A stretch of DNA of 64,000 nt from Paraphaeosphaeria minitans (GCA_015832175.1 WJXW01000005.1:2418001-2482000), one strand, 5' to 3'; positions 32,268 through 44,428 are shown, numbered from the stretch's first letter. Notes: a model not told the origin generated them from the letters alone. Translations and numbers: made by a program.

Positions 32268-33910
32268 ATGCGAAGATGGGAGTGGCCCTACCGCTACAGC
32301 TACACCTTCGCCGGCAAGCTCCACCAGAACCTCTACTCCCCGTTCCGCCCGCCATCTTCCTTCCGTGTCCTTGAACTCCAACCTGGCCACAGCTCCTCCC
32401 CAGTTCGATGCAACCTCCTCAACGCAGCCCTGGATAACGCACCCAACTACGAAGCCCTATCCTACTGCTGGGGCGACCCTAAAGACACACGGACCGTCAC
32501 CTGCAATGGACGCAAGTTTCCCGTAACTAAGAACCTGCATGAAGCGCTGGTCCGTCTCAGGCGGCGGAGCGGGAAGAGGACGCTTTGGGTCGACGCGTTG
32601 TGCATTAACCAAAGAGATTATGCAGAGCGGAATCAGCAGCTGCGTCTGATGGGACGAATTTATCGGAAGGCAGACAGAGTCGTGGCGTGGGTAGGTGGAG
32701 AGTCGGATGTAGCCGGTATTGCCAAGGGCGTAATTGAGAGGTTGAGGGCTCTCGAGGTGCGTTTTGGGGGCGTGGTCATCCTCGGGCCTGACGCACAGCA
32801 CTTGGGCGAGTTGGGACTACCAGAGGAGTTGTCGCCAGCGTGGAGCGCGTTGCGGTATTTCTTCCAGCGTGCCTGGTTCCAGCGCGTCTGGGTCATCCAG
32901 GAGGCAGCGAATGCCACACAACTGGATGTCACGTGTGGCCAGGTACACCTGCCGTGGGACGATCTGGTGTGCACTGCTCGGTGTGTCGCAGAGAGCCCGA
33001 TGCTATCTGGATCAAACACTGCGCAGGTCTGCCAGCATATCGGCTTTATTGATGAGTGCAGACGCGCATCACAGCACGGCACTGGCGGCCAGCTGTCACT
33101 GTTCAACCTACTGTACCCTAGCCAGCGATGTGGAGCCACAGATCTGAGAGACAAGATCTTTGGCCTCTATCTGCTGGTCAAGATCAGGCTGCTCTACCAG
33201 AGGCGAACTACGAGAAGGCAGTTCGTACCGTGTACACAGAAACCGCACTCCACCTTCTCAAAACCACCGGGGGGCTCAATGTGCTCAGCTGCGCCGGCGA
33301 AGCTCGTGCCCCACCTACACGTTCTCTCAACCTCCCATCCTGGGTCCCGGATTGGCATTCTCATGATAAGTCAACACCGCTAGCTCCGCCCTCGGAACCC
33401 AGCGCATACTGTGTGAACTACGAGGTATCGCAGGATCTCACAAAGCTCACGCTCAAGGGCGATATATTCGACGAAATCGTTTCCCTGTCTGATATCATCT
33501 TGCCCTTCGGCTACACGCTCGACGGGTCGCACATCAACCTCCTCGTCCAGCAATGGCCAAATGCCAGCGTCGTGCTCGAACCAACGCGTGAAACCATCCG
33601 CGTCTTAGATATCCTCCCTCGACGTGCCGCACTGGGTGACTTCGACATTGCGAGTCTACCATCTGCCTCGTACACTAAAGGCTGGCTCAAATCGGAGAGG
33701 AATCAGCTGAGACGGGTATTTTATGGACGCCGAGTTTATCGATCAGCGGGTGGTCGCTTGGGTTTGGCATCCTCTCATGCGATACCAGGCGACAAGATTG
33801 TGGCTTTCCGAGGGGGAAGCATACCCTTTGTGATACGCCGGAATGAAAACGCGTATTCGCTGATCGGGGAGTGCTTTCTCGCCAACCCTGATGGAGGGAG
33901 TGTCGTTTGA
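32268..33910 (+). CDS. HET-domain (heterokaryon incompatibility) protein, frameshifted
   Basis: The first frame runs from ATG 32268 and holds a complete HET domain: YEALSYCWGDPKDTRTVTCNG, LHEALVRLRRRSGKRTLWVDALCINQ, ERNQQLRLMGRIYRKADRVV, WFQRVWVIQEAANA, then LRDKIFGLYLLVK. At about 33175-33185 homology leaves this frame and continues one base earlier as DQAALPEANYEKAVRTVYTETALHLLKTTGGLNVL to the TGA at 33910. The join needs one extra base (AAGAT for AAGGAT), and no GT-AG pair of usable length restores it. A read-corrected protein would be about 547 aa. HET proteins trigger cell death when genetically different hyphae fuse. The second half is the usual poorly conserved effector or recognition region. 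It may be a recent natural null allele or an assembly error; I cannot tell which. Confidence 0.82.
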
Positions 33911-34154
33911 AAATTCGGATGCGAATGCGGCTGCAGATATCACATTGGAATAATAGGATGTCTCGCGTCCTGGAAACACACGTAAGCTAGCAATCATGCA
34001 TCCAAGGGACCGGAAGGAGGGCCGCCATAAAGGTGTGACAAGGTGTTTTCGGGTATCCTACACGGAGAAGCGTAGCTCATCAGCTTCTCGTGACGTCCTT
34101 TCCGAGAAAAAGTTATCCCAGTGCTGCTTCGACAACCCGGTCACGTTCGGCTTT

Positions 34155-37100
34155 CTAGCACTCCTTGATGTAGTTCTCTTGGTGACCGGCTCTGGTCTCC
34201 GGATGTTGGTCGTCTCGATATCCGACGACTTGAGTGTCCAGAGATTGCCCGTCCCAGATTTTGACGGCATCCGCATCTATGATACCGTATTCGAGCAGCA
34301 TTTCGATGACCTGGTAGTTATACTGCCCGCCTCTGGCGTGCAGGAACATTTCCCGTTTGACACCTTCGGAAACAGAACTGTGCGCCATACCGGAAAGGTT
34401 CCGAATGAGGCTCTCAATCTTCGGCATGTGGGCGAAAGACTCGCCAGGCTCCAATGGTCGCTGGAAGAGCTGGCATAGCTCAGCTACAACACGGAGGGCG
34501 TCGAGATTCAAGTCTGTGTTGTGCGAGCGACCGTGAATTGCCTCTATTGCGCGCGGGAGCCCCCTGGATGCGGCAGTGTCGATCAATGCTGAGAACCGGA
34601 TGAGAGAGTCGATTACATCTTGGTCGGCATGTCTGGTGAAGAATGCGGTGCATCTGTCGATGACGAGCAAAGACCTCCAAGGAGTCTGATCTTCGCCGTA
34701 CAGCCATGCGTTATCTTCTGCGTGCTTTTTCCTCTCATTCGCCGCCCGGAGGATAAGGCTTTCGGTGATTATGAAATCGTTTCTCCAATATCGTACTAGG
34801 TTTATGAAGCTCGCGTAGTCGATGATGTTGTTGGCCAATAGGTCATCGGTGACTACCTGATTAACAACACCTTCACCATACGGAATGCCTAGCCGATCAC
34901 GGTTCCCCCCGGAATATGAATCAAATGTAGTGGGGAAACCCCAGGCGCGTGTAAAGCACACAATATTGCTCAATGCCATGGCAGACGCAGGTGCAGCCTT
35001 GGCAAGAAGATCATCAGAAACGTCGACCACGATGTCGACATTCTCGAGCAATGATATGAACATCCATTGAAGCTGAGTTTGCTCGAATGATGCGTTCCAT
35101 GCGATCAGCTCCAAGGTTTCCTTGGGGACCACGCAGCCGGCCGCTGCGTGCTGAGCGAGAAGCTCAATTATGGCGGGCGTGGATGAGCTCGGATTCTGCA
35201 TGGCGATCGTGAATGCAACAGGAGCGACAACAAGCGTACCCTTCGCCGCCCTCAGAAGTGCGGATAAGGCATGCACGTCCCACTTTGCAGCCACGTTGAC
35301 CGCATCAGGCGTGACGATGATGCGGTCACCAAGCTCGGTGATGAGATTCGGAACAGTCAACCCTGGCCACTGAGTAGACCTCAAGGCCTCGAGAATGGCG
35401 GGCAGGTTTTGGAGCGGGTCTCCGATGCGCTTCGCAAGTCCGATGAAATTGGATTCCGATATTCTTTTGTGCGCAGCAACGAACAGCTCGGACTCGGTTA
35501 TGGCAATGTCGTCTTCTGCGAAATCTAGAAGAAACAGGAGATAGTCGTTATATCCTTGGGCAGTGAGAATAGGCTTCTGTCCGGGTGTGTACTCGTCAGA
35601 CATGTGATTTGAGGCGGATTTTTCAAAATCTTCACACTGCTCCAGAGCTTGAATGACGAGCTCTCTGCTCACCCCCTTTGCCATTTCCTTGGAAGCAAGG
35701 TCTACCAAGACACTCTGTGGCGGCCACCAAAGCTTGTGGATCATACTTTCGTCAAGGATCAGCGTGGCGCAAGCTACAAGGAATTCTGAGCTTGAATTCG
35801 GGTCGTCGGAATCCTGTAAGAGGCTCTTTGCTTTGAGATAGTTGGCATTCCTACCCAGCGCGTCGTTCATTCGCTGGAGGCTAGCAACAGCGGGCTCGGA
35901 GTCCTTGCCATATACAATAGTGTATATCTTTTCCAAATTTGCGAGGGAAATGGAAGCGAGGGCATATTCCTTGTACTCCATGTACAATTCGGCCATTTCT
36001 GACAGTGCTCTTGCCTGACACAAGGCTTGAGCATGAACAAGCTCCGGTGAAGATGAGAAACCTGGAATCTGACTTGCCATTAGCTCCAAGCATTGATGTT
36101 CTTCTTGTTCATAATGCGTTTCCCAACTCCAGAGCAGTGGGAGAGAACTTTCAACATCATCCATATTATTCGGACCCTCATACCAAGCACTGTTGGGACC
36201 AAAATGTTTGTCTTGTGTGTCAACGGTCATTAAAATCCGGTAATAGTATTCGGAGCGTCTCGCGAAAACGATTCTGTGCACATGTGGTAAATAGAGGACA
36301 CGGTCCCCTTCACGTATTTGTTCCGCTGATGCTCGCATTTCGATGATGTTGAACCAGCCACTATAGGGGCTCAGCACAGTCGAAGCCCTTAGAGAAGTAA
36401 TGCTCAGTGTCTGAATAGTCTCCTGTGTTCGTCTCACGGTATCTGAGTCCCATGATCGTGACTTGGGTGTATATGAGGGGCTTTCAATGTTGATCTCTCC
36501 GAGGACATGTCCGGTTGTTCGCACAAACATCATCTGGCGGTCAGGAGACGCTGAGACGGTTGAGTTGCTGCCGAAAACAACGTCACCCAGGTCTTCCGCA
36601 AGGGTTTTCCAGCTTTTCGTATAGTTCGGTCGCAGATTTTCCATTGAAGCACTGTCTGAACATAATCCCCAAAGTGCGTAGATCTTATCTCGTGGATCAG
36701 TAGAGGCATGAGCATGGAACCGGTCAATGAGATTAGCTAATGGCTCGATGTTCAAGTGAGCTTGGCCCTTCATGTTCTCTCGAAAGGCAGAGGCTTTAAC
36801 CAAGAGCAGGAACGAGTCTATGCGACTGCGAAGCTCCCAGTCGTGATCGAATCGCTCGAGAGCATCAAGACCAGCGACAAATGTCGTAGCCTGGATCTCT
36901 GCGTCACCGCACTTGAACATCATGCTTCGAGCGGCAGTGACTTCTTGTAATATCTATGAGTATATTAGCCTTGATGAAAGAGACCACGAGCTCAATGTGA
37001 CAATATCCCTAACGTACCCACATGCGACAGAAATAGGCTCGATTCAGCAACTTTCGAATTGCCTCTTCCACGCCCTGACCCTTCGAAGCCTTATAGACAT

Positions 37101-37671
37101 TGCTGCCAACACCACTGTTCACATCGCGGTCTCCGACAGGGTCTCTATTATCATTATTCTCACGTCGTAGCCTTTCACGAAACCGATTCTCGTCTTTTGG
37201 TTGGCTTGCTTGTGCTAGATCTCTTAGTCTCTGAAACGCAAACGTACTGTCATCTGCCTCTGGACCGAGCCACACAACAATTCTTCTTGCCAGACCGTAT
37301 ATTGTGGCCATTGCAGCGACTTGCGTCGCTTTCTCTTTATCATCATCTTGATTGATGCATATCGCGTCAACCCATAGAATCAGCTCGAAGAAAGGGTCGC
37401 GCAGGTGCAGAAGCGCCTCGTAAAGATTTGGCGTTGCCTTAAAAGCCGCAACTGCCTCGCCGACCTCGATATTGATAGATCGGAGGTTTTCTGATAACCC
37501 CCAAACGTACGACAAGCACTCGTAGGAATGTGCGCCGAGCCGCTTGCCGTCAACTGGATAGGTGACTAGCTTGCAGTGTATTGGTGCTGAAGGGTCTTCG
37601 GAAGGCTGCAGCTTGATTAAGCGGATGCTAAACTTGTCTGCGGGAAGTGGGGCATATAGTGATAGTGCCAT
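34155..37671 (-). CDS. HET-domain protein with long TPR-like/helical-repeat C-terminus, 1150 aa
   Basis: Exons 37671-37018 and 36953-34155 (intron 64 bp) join MW|ILQEV inside the HET domain. HET motifs: SYECLSYVWGLSENLRSI, LYEALLHLRDPFFELILWVDAICINQ, VAAMATIYGLARRIVVWLGPEADD, FCRMWILQEVTAARS and STDPRDKIYALWGLCSD. After the domain and a linker there is a TPR-like helical region near 520-600 (ALSEMAELYMEYKEYALASISLANLEKIY). From about 700 to 1140 come seven or so degenerate repeats with a (V/I)T-x-(D/E)-x-(L/V)-x-x-AA heart: ITESELFVAA, VTPDAVNVAAK, VVPKETLELIA, VSDDLLAKAA, VTDDLLANN and ITESLILRAA. HET plus sensor repeats is the layout of fungal allorecognition and NLR-like proteins, though no NACHT is present. 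It is tail-to-tail with the other HET gene, 244 bases apart. Confidence 0.87.
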
Positions 37672-38468
37672 CGCAAATTTAAAGGTAACTTTACGGGAAG
37701 GAATGATTCAATAAAAGGGTTGAAAATTGACCGCAAACATGTCACTTAAGTAGACATCCGAGGAAGACTGAGACAAGTAGAGATCTCTATCGGCAGGCAG
37801 GCGAGAGGCACAGCAGAATGAGGCTGTGTCAGGCGTCTCCTGCATAACCCTTGTCGATTGCATGGGACGGATTGGCGCGCGCCAAAGACGACTCCCTATG
37901 TTGCACAGAGTACCTGAAGGTTCTGGTACAAAAGCCATTATTCGTTCTACTGAGGATCATTTGGTTCTAAGTCGATGGAATTTGTCGGACAAGAATCGAT
38001 GACCGATAGAGGGAAGTGAGTATCCACGGTGGTTAGTCGTCGTAAACAAGACCACAGCGAGAAACTCCACATAAAATTGCTATTGTCGCAAAAAATTTCG
38101 AACTGAGTATGCCGAGAGGTACGAGGCAGTGTTCTTAGGAGTACCTAGAAAAGTACTTCAACCTTCAATCATGGTCGGGTTGAACATCAGACGCGATCAA
38201 TCGAAGGGGAAAGCGGTGTCGGGCTTGGCGTTCCTCAAACGCCGACCAATCCACAAATTCTGCCACCGCGCGACATTTTTCGAGCCAAGATTTCCAAATC
38301 GCGACCGCAACGCGCGCGAACCGCTTCCCAAGACACACACTCACGCCTCCGTACACGTTGAAGCCCAAAAAAATTGTCTGCGCCGAAAACTTTAAGGGAC
38401 TTAAGCTATTGTAACGGTCATAGTCACTATTCGTGGGTGGCGGAGGGGAAGCTTGCGCCGCGGTCAAG
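37672..38468. other. Divergent promoter region between HET gene and Kre33 gene
   Basis: No supported gene; the small ORFs here have no family features. It drives a HET gene to the left and an essential ribosome-biogenesis gene to the right. Confidence 0.5.
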
Positions 38469-41400
38469 ATGCCGAAGAAAGCCATGTACGAGATACTAGA
38501 ATATCGAGGGGATGAGCGCTGTACTGACCAAGCTGTAGTGACGCGCGGATCCCCGCACTGATTCGCAATGGCGCACAGGTACGTTCGGGCGCACCGAATC
38601 CATCTGTTCGCCATTTGGCTCACGATTCACTAGGAGAAAAAACGAAGCTTTTTTGTGGTGGTCGGCGATCGCCAGAAAGACGTAATAGTCAACCTGTATC
38701 ATATCCTACTGAATGTGGACGTAAAGCTCAATAAGTCGGTTCTCTGGGCATACAAGAAGCAGCTTTTGGGCTTTTCAAGTCACCGCAAGAAGCGCGAAAA
38801 GAAGATCAAGAACGAAATAAAGCGTGGAATCCGAGATGTCGACACCGAAGACCCCTTCGAGCTATTCGTTTCGACGCAGAACGTCCGATATGTATACTAC
38901 AAGGAGACGGAGAAGATCCTGGGTAACACCTACGGCATGTGTATCCTGCAGGACTTCGAGGGAATTACACCGAATTTGCTTGCGCGAACAATCGAAACCG
39001 TAGAAGGAGGTGGGCTCGTAATATTGTTGCTGAAGGGCATGAACAGCTTGAAGCAGCTGTATACACTATCTATGGACGTCCACTCGCGATACCGAACCGA
39101 AGCGCACAGCGACGTGGTTGCGCGCTTCAACGAGCGCTTCATCCTGTCACTCGGAAAATGCGACTCGTGTTTGGTTGTCGACGATGAGCTGAACGTACTG
39201 CCCCTCTCGGGCGGCAAAAATGTCAGACAACTGCCACCACCAGACCCGGAAGCTGAAGGCAAGACACTAAAGGCGAAAGAGTTGGAGGAGATCAAAGAGT
39301 CCTTGGCTGATGCGCCGCCGATCGGTGATCTCGTTAAACTTGCGAAGACCGTGGACCAGGCGAAAGCACTACTCACATTCGCTGATGCGATTTCGGAGAA
39401 AACACTGCAGAGCACCGTAACCTTGACGGCTGCTCGTGGTCGCGGAAAGTCTGCAGCACTGGGCGTGGCTGTGGCTGCCGCGGTTGCACACGGCTACAGC
39501 AACATCTTCATTACCTCGCCCAGTCCCGAGAACTTGAAAACGCTCTTTGAGTTTATTTTCAAAGGCTTCGATACGCTAGGATACATGGATCACCAGGATT
39601 ACACCATCATGCAGTCGACAAACCCAGATTTCAACAAGGCGATCGTGCGCGTCAACGTGCACCGACAGCACCGACAGACCATTCAGTACATTCAGCCCCA
39701 GGACGCGTACACCCTAGGTCAGGCCGAACTTGTGGTCATTGATGAAGCTGCGGCGATACCGTTGCCTCTGGTACGGAAGCTAATGGGACCGTACCTCGTT
39801 TTCATGGCATCAACGATCAACGGTTACGAAGGCACGGGACGATCACTATCATTGAAGCTTATTCAACAGCTGCGAGAACAATCTCGAGGACGGGCGAATG
39901 GGGCTGATCATGTCATCGACCGCTCGACAGGTAAAGAATCGAAGGACGGCACCGAGACATCAATGGCCGGTCGGTCTCTCCGCGAAATCACACTATCGGA
40001 ACCCATCCGTTATGCTCAGGGCGATTCTGTGGAGCGATGGCTCAACGATGTGCTCTGCCTCGACGCTACCCTTCCAAGATCAAAGATGAACACTCAAGGG
40101 TGCCCGCATCCGTCCGAATGTCAGCTTCTTCATGTTAACCGCGATACCCTGTTTTCTTTTAATCCAGCAGCAGAGAAGTTCTTGCAGAAGATGATGGCTC
40201 TCTACGTTGCGAGCCACTACAAGAACTCGCCCAACGATCTTCAACTCATGTCAGACGCACCAGCACACCAGCTCTTCGTCCTTGTACCGCCAATCACAGA
40301 AGATAACAAGCTTCCAGAGCCGCTCTGCGTGGTTCAAGTGGCTCTTGAGGGTCAAATTAGCAGAGAAAGCGTTCTCAGCAGCCTAAATCGAGGCCAGCGC
40401 GCGGGTGGTGATCTCATCCCTTGGATCGTCTCTCAGCAATTTCAGGATGAGAACTTTGCAGGACTTTCAGGCGCACGTGTCATCCGTATAGCAACGAGTC
40501 CCGACTACACCAACATGGGTTACGGTTCGCGTGCCTTGGAGCTTCTTGTTGCCTACTACGATGGCAAGCTTGCGAGTCTTTCCGAGACTGAACCGAAAGA
40601 ACTGGAAGGCATGCGGAGAGTGACCGAGGAGGAGCTGGAGAGCGCAACCCTACTGAAGGACGATGTCAAGGTCAGAGAGGCGAAGGATATGCCGCCGCTT
40701 TTCGCTCGCCTACCAGAGCTCAAGGCTCCTCAGCTTGACTACGTTGGCGTGTCGTACGGTCTTACCCCACAGCTGCACAAATTTTGGAAACGGGCTTCGT
40801 TCGTCCCCGTATATCTGCGCCAAACGGCCAACGAGCTCACCGGAGAGCACACCTGCGTCATGCTGCGGTCGCTTGAGACCACGACCTCGGACGGTAGCTG
40901 GGTGGCCGCCTTCGCGAAGGACTTCCAGAAACGCTTTCTCTCCCTCCTCTCTTACCAATTTCGCACATTCCCTGCCGTCACTTCCCTATCAATAGACGAG
41001 TCTGCCTCAGCAGGCTCGAAACTAGACGCCGAACTCGCCCCTAAACCTGTCACAAAATCTGACCTTGATACGATCCTCAGCGCATACGACCTCAAGCGCC
41101 TCGACTCGTACGCCAACAACATGCTCGACTACCACGTCATCCTCGACATGCTCCCCAAAATCGCTGAGCTCTACTTCACTGGCCGTCTCAAGGGCCAGGT
41201 CAAAATGAGCGGCGTGCAGACGGCGATCCTGCTCGCCATCGGTCTCCAGCGGAAAGAATTCTCTAACGTGGAGAAGGAGCTCGGTCTCAACAACAGCCAG
41301 CTGCTCGCCATGTTTGTCAAGGTCATCCGCAAGGTCGCGACCACGTTCCGCGGCATAGTGGAAGGCGCTATCGATGAGACGATGCCCGAGGCTATGGAGG

Positions 41401-41842
41401 TAGAGCACAATGGCGTCGCTGCCGATGCTGGGAGCGGCGCGCGCTTCCAGCCGCTCGAGAAGGACCTCGATGAAGAGCTGCGTGAGGCCGGCGACGATGC
41501 GCTGTGGGAGGAGCGCGAAAGGGCAAAGGCTATGATTGACGCCCTGCCGCTTGGAAAGTAAGTACACGCCCGATGATACACGTGGCCTGGCTTGATCCCC
41601 ACCATGCTAACATCCCTCCCAGGTATGAGATCGGTGCGGGAGCCGCCGACTGGACAGAAGCGGAGCGCACTGTCCGCGACGCTGCGAAGAAGGGCGCAGG
41701 ACTTCCCTCGACGATCGCGGTCAAGACGGGCAAAGCCAACAAGCGGAAGGCGGGCGAGGCGGTCGATGAGGCGTACAAAGAAGCGCAGAAGTTCAACGAG
41801 GGCGGAAAAAAGAAGAAGAGCAAGTTTACCAAGGGGAAATAG
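38469..41842 (+). CDS. KRE33: RNA cytidine acetyltransferase NAT10/Kre33
   Basis: Exons 38469-38485, 38539-38578, 38634-41557 and 41623-41842 give 1066 aa. The first two exons, of 17 and 40 nt, supply MPKKAIDARIPALIRNGAQ, without which the conserved N-terminus is lost; the introns are 53, 55 and 65 bp. Then come the N-terminal DUF1726 domain (RSFFVVVGDRQKDVIVNLYH), Walker A GRGKSAALG near 285, Walker B VVIDEAAAIPLPL near 387, the RecD-like helicase part, a GNAT acetyltransferase core with the acetyl-CoA loop ATSPDYTNMGYGSRALELL near 640-660, and a Lys-rich tail KKKKSKFTKGK. Kre33/NAT10 uses ATP and acetyl-CoA to make N4-acetylcytidine in 18S rRNA (guided by snoRNAs) and in tRNA Ser/Leu (with Tan1). 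It is nucleolar, needed for the small subunit and essential in yeast. Length and motifs are complete. Confidence 0.97.
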
Positions 41843-42134
41843 TGAGCTCGTAACGGGTGAGGAGGGGTGTTTAGCATCTTGATATCCATGGAATACGATA
41901 GTAAAGACAATTATGCGATGCAATATAACAAGTACAGCGACTGTGTAACATCATTGGAAACTTGATAACCACGTGCGCTTAAGGTCAATGAAGCTCACCG
42001 TCGCTCTCCCAGCCATACGCCTTCACCACGCCACACGTACTCCCAAAACAACCCACCAACGCCATTACTTCCTCCGTCCCCTCAAATGCCCGCCTCAGAA
42101 TGACACCAAACGCCCATCTCCCAAAACCTAACCC

Positions 42135-43373
42135 CTAAACCGTCTCATCGAATATCTCACACCCTACATGACCCCCTCTTTTCAGAAACACCTTCGCACT
42201 CTCCAGCACCTCCCCCTTCAACCCCTTCCTCCCAACAACATTCTGCCCCATAAACCCACCATACGTACTCTCAAACTCCACGCCCTTGATACTCTTCCAA
42301 ATACCCAGGACTTCAGAGGGTGGTAGGGGGATCATGTTCGGATACGCCCACATGAAGGAATAAGTGACGGCATCGGGATTAGCTTTGGACGAGTGGGGCT
42401 TGGAGAAGCCCGAAGGCACGCTCATCATGGTGTCAGCGATGAAGAGCTTGCTATCCCAGTGCAGGAAGGAGGACCCGGGGAAGTGGCCGCCAGCTTGGAG
42501 GGAAGTCACGCCGGGCAGGATTTCCGTCTCTCCTGAGACGAAGCGGCGGAGACCTTGTGGGTCTTCTTTACGCTGGATCCTGCGTTGAGGGAGTCGGTTA
42601 GCATGGGCTCGCTAGTAGAACGTGCGTAGACGTGTAGTGGAGGCGGATGTAGGACAGTTCAGATTGATCAAGGAAGGGAACGGAAGAAAAAGTGAACGTA
42701 CCATTCTTTATCGGCTTCTTGTAGATACACTGGACAGCCGAAAACGCGTGCCCACTCCAGATGCGTCGTCCAGAAATGTGGATGGCTGATCACAATGGCT
42801 TTCAACCCCCCTTTGCTCTTGATGAAGTCCACCGTTCCATCGTCCAGCCAGGCGACCAGGTCCCACAGCACGTTTCCATGCTCAGTTTGGAGAAGAATGG
42901 CGCGCTCGCCGATGCCAAGCTGCTTGGTGGTGGAGGTGGACTCGGAGAGGCCGGCGGGCATGGTGGTGGTGGAGGGGGCGATGGGCTTGGTGGTGATGTA
43001 GTGGATGCGGGTGTCGTGGGGGTCAGTGGTGAACTTGTTCTTCTGGGACGAGCGCTCGTTATTTAGGGATGTCCTTGGTCAGCCGTTAGATGTTTGGTTA
43101 CGCGTGCTTTAGCAGCTGGGCGGAAGAGGTGTATGAAAGTATGTTGTGCTCATGCTGGAAAATGGCAATCATGGTATGCCATTCATCGCTCGATTTCGCG
43201 AAGCATTTGTCTGTTTGGTTTGATTTTGCAACTTACCATTGCTGGCCGGTGGGCGGGACGTATTGGCGCGGGTCCTCACAGATGGGGCAGTTTGGAGGGG
43301 GGGAAGCGAACGGCGCGTCGAATTGCGTGCCACATGTAAAGCAGACAGCCAAGTCACCGCTTTCGTAGTGCAT
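42135..43373 (-). CDS. Metallo-beta-lactamase-fold protein with N-terminal zinc ribbon
   Basis: Exons 43373-43237, 43073-42702 and 42579-42135 give 317 aa; introns are 163 and 122 bp, long for this window. The N-terminus has CFTCG...CPICE (Cys 11, 14, 29, 32), a probable zinc ribbon, then the strap DPRQYVPPTGQQWTSLNN. The MBL-like core follows: ERAILLQTEHGNVLWDLVAW, VISHPHFWTTHLEW (His 143, 145, 150), GGHFPGSSFLHWDSKLFIADTM and FMWAYPNMIPL. The usual HxHxDH is HPHFWTTH here, so the second metal site is altered. Such proteins are widespread in ascomycetes without a settled substrate; hydrolase activity is inference. An in-frame ATG upstream at 43550 would add 59 residues, but M1 as chosen starts right before the conserved Cys motif. 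Confidence 0.85.
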
Positions 43374-43752
43374 CTTAAACTTGACTTCGTGTAGGAGAGG
43401 TATGTGTTTGGTAGTCGGACGGTGTTGTATATGTATACAATCGCTTGGGGTTGACGTAATGTAGGGTCCGGTCGAAGAGTGGGGTGAAGTCAACATAAAA
43501 TAGTATAGTCTTAGTTCGGCCGGCCCCTCCAGCTTAGCAATTGCTTGCATGTAGCCCTAGGACACGTTGTGGCAATACGAGAGACGCAATATCGTGAAGT
43601 CGTGGCATACGTATATACTGGTATCAACAAGGTTAAAGGGGATGGTATCTAAGCTCGAACAGTGAGAGCTCCGTGTGGAGCATGTCCGCTACCCATTCGC
43701 ACGAGTCTAGGCAGAATCAAAAACGCCAAATGTGGTCTCACATGTTTCCAGA
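43374..43752. other. Intergenic region, MBL-gene promoter and FAS1-gene 3' flank
   Basis: Nothing recognised besides the 5' flank of the minus-strand MBL gene. It includes a TATATACTGG-type AT stretch at about 43613. Confidence 0.45.
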
Positions 43753-44428
43753 TTACCGCGCCAGAGATCCTCTTATTACCCAAACTTCACCGTTAGACAC
43801 TTTGTCAGCGACGCTTGTTACTTCGATGTCGGCGGGCTGGATCTGTTCACGTTGTCAGCAGGAATGCCAAGCTTTCCGAGCGGCCGAACCGTACTGTCTT
43901 CTTCCCCTCTTTTGTCTCCCACCAGATTTCGTTGCCGTTCAAGGTCTTGACCTTCTTGCCCTCTGCCCATGGGCTCTCGGGAACAATGTGCCTCTCCACG
44001 AATATCCGCAGGTTCTTGTGGGCGCGGTCTTCTCCATCCTGTCCCTTGTATGCCTCGGCACCGAATGTGTCGTAATCTTCGGCATCTTCCCACGGCTTCC
44101 GCTTGAGGTTCTTCATGGCGTTGTTGTCGGGTGCCAAGACGGTCGCGTTCTGTGATGCATCGTCCAGGCGGCCCGACACGGGGTCGATGTCGCGTGTGAG
44201 ACCCGAGAAGATCGCGATGGCTTGCGTCTTGCCAATCACATCGGATATGATGACACCGGTGGAGACGGAATCGTCGGATGGCATGTTAGGGGGAGGGTTG
44301 GTGAGCAAAGGCAGCTGGTGGATGTCGAATGCTTTGATGATGTCGCTGAGGGGCCGGAGGGCGGCCGAGGCAGCGACAATAAGACAGGCGGTGGCAGCGG
44401 GATAGGCGAAGAGCGAGGCGGGTTTCAT
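43753..44428 (-). CDS. Secreted single-FAS1 (fasciclin) domain protein
   Basis: Exons 44428-43895 and 43842-43753 (intron 52 bp) give 207 aa. A signal peptide (MKPASLFAYPAATACLIVAASA) is followed by one FAS1 domain. Visible motifs are NATVLAPDNNAMKNL (H1-like box), the block LRIFVERHIVPES, and the C-terminal FAS1 end IQPADIEVTSVADKVSNGEVWVIRGSLAR, which only appears after splicing. No GPI signal or second FAS1 domain is present. FAS1 proteins act in adhesion; similar small ascomycete ones may be extracellular or vacuolar. It is head-to-head with the DUF3807 gene, the start codons 235 bases apart, so they may share a bidirectional promoter. Confidence 0.88.
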
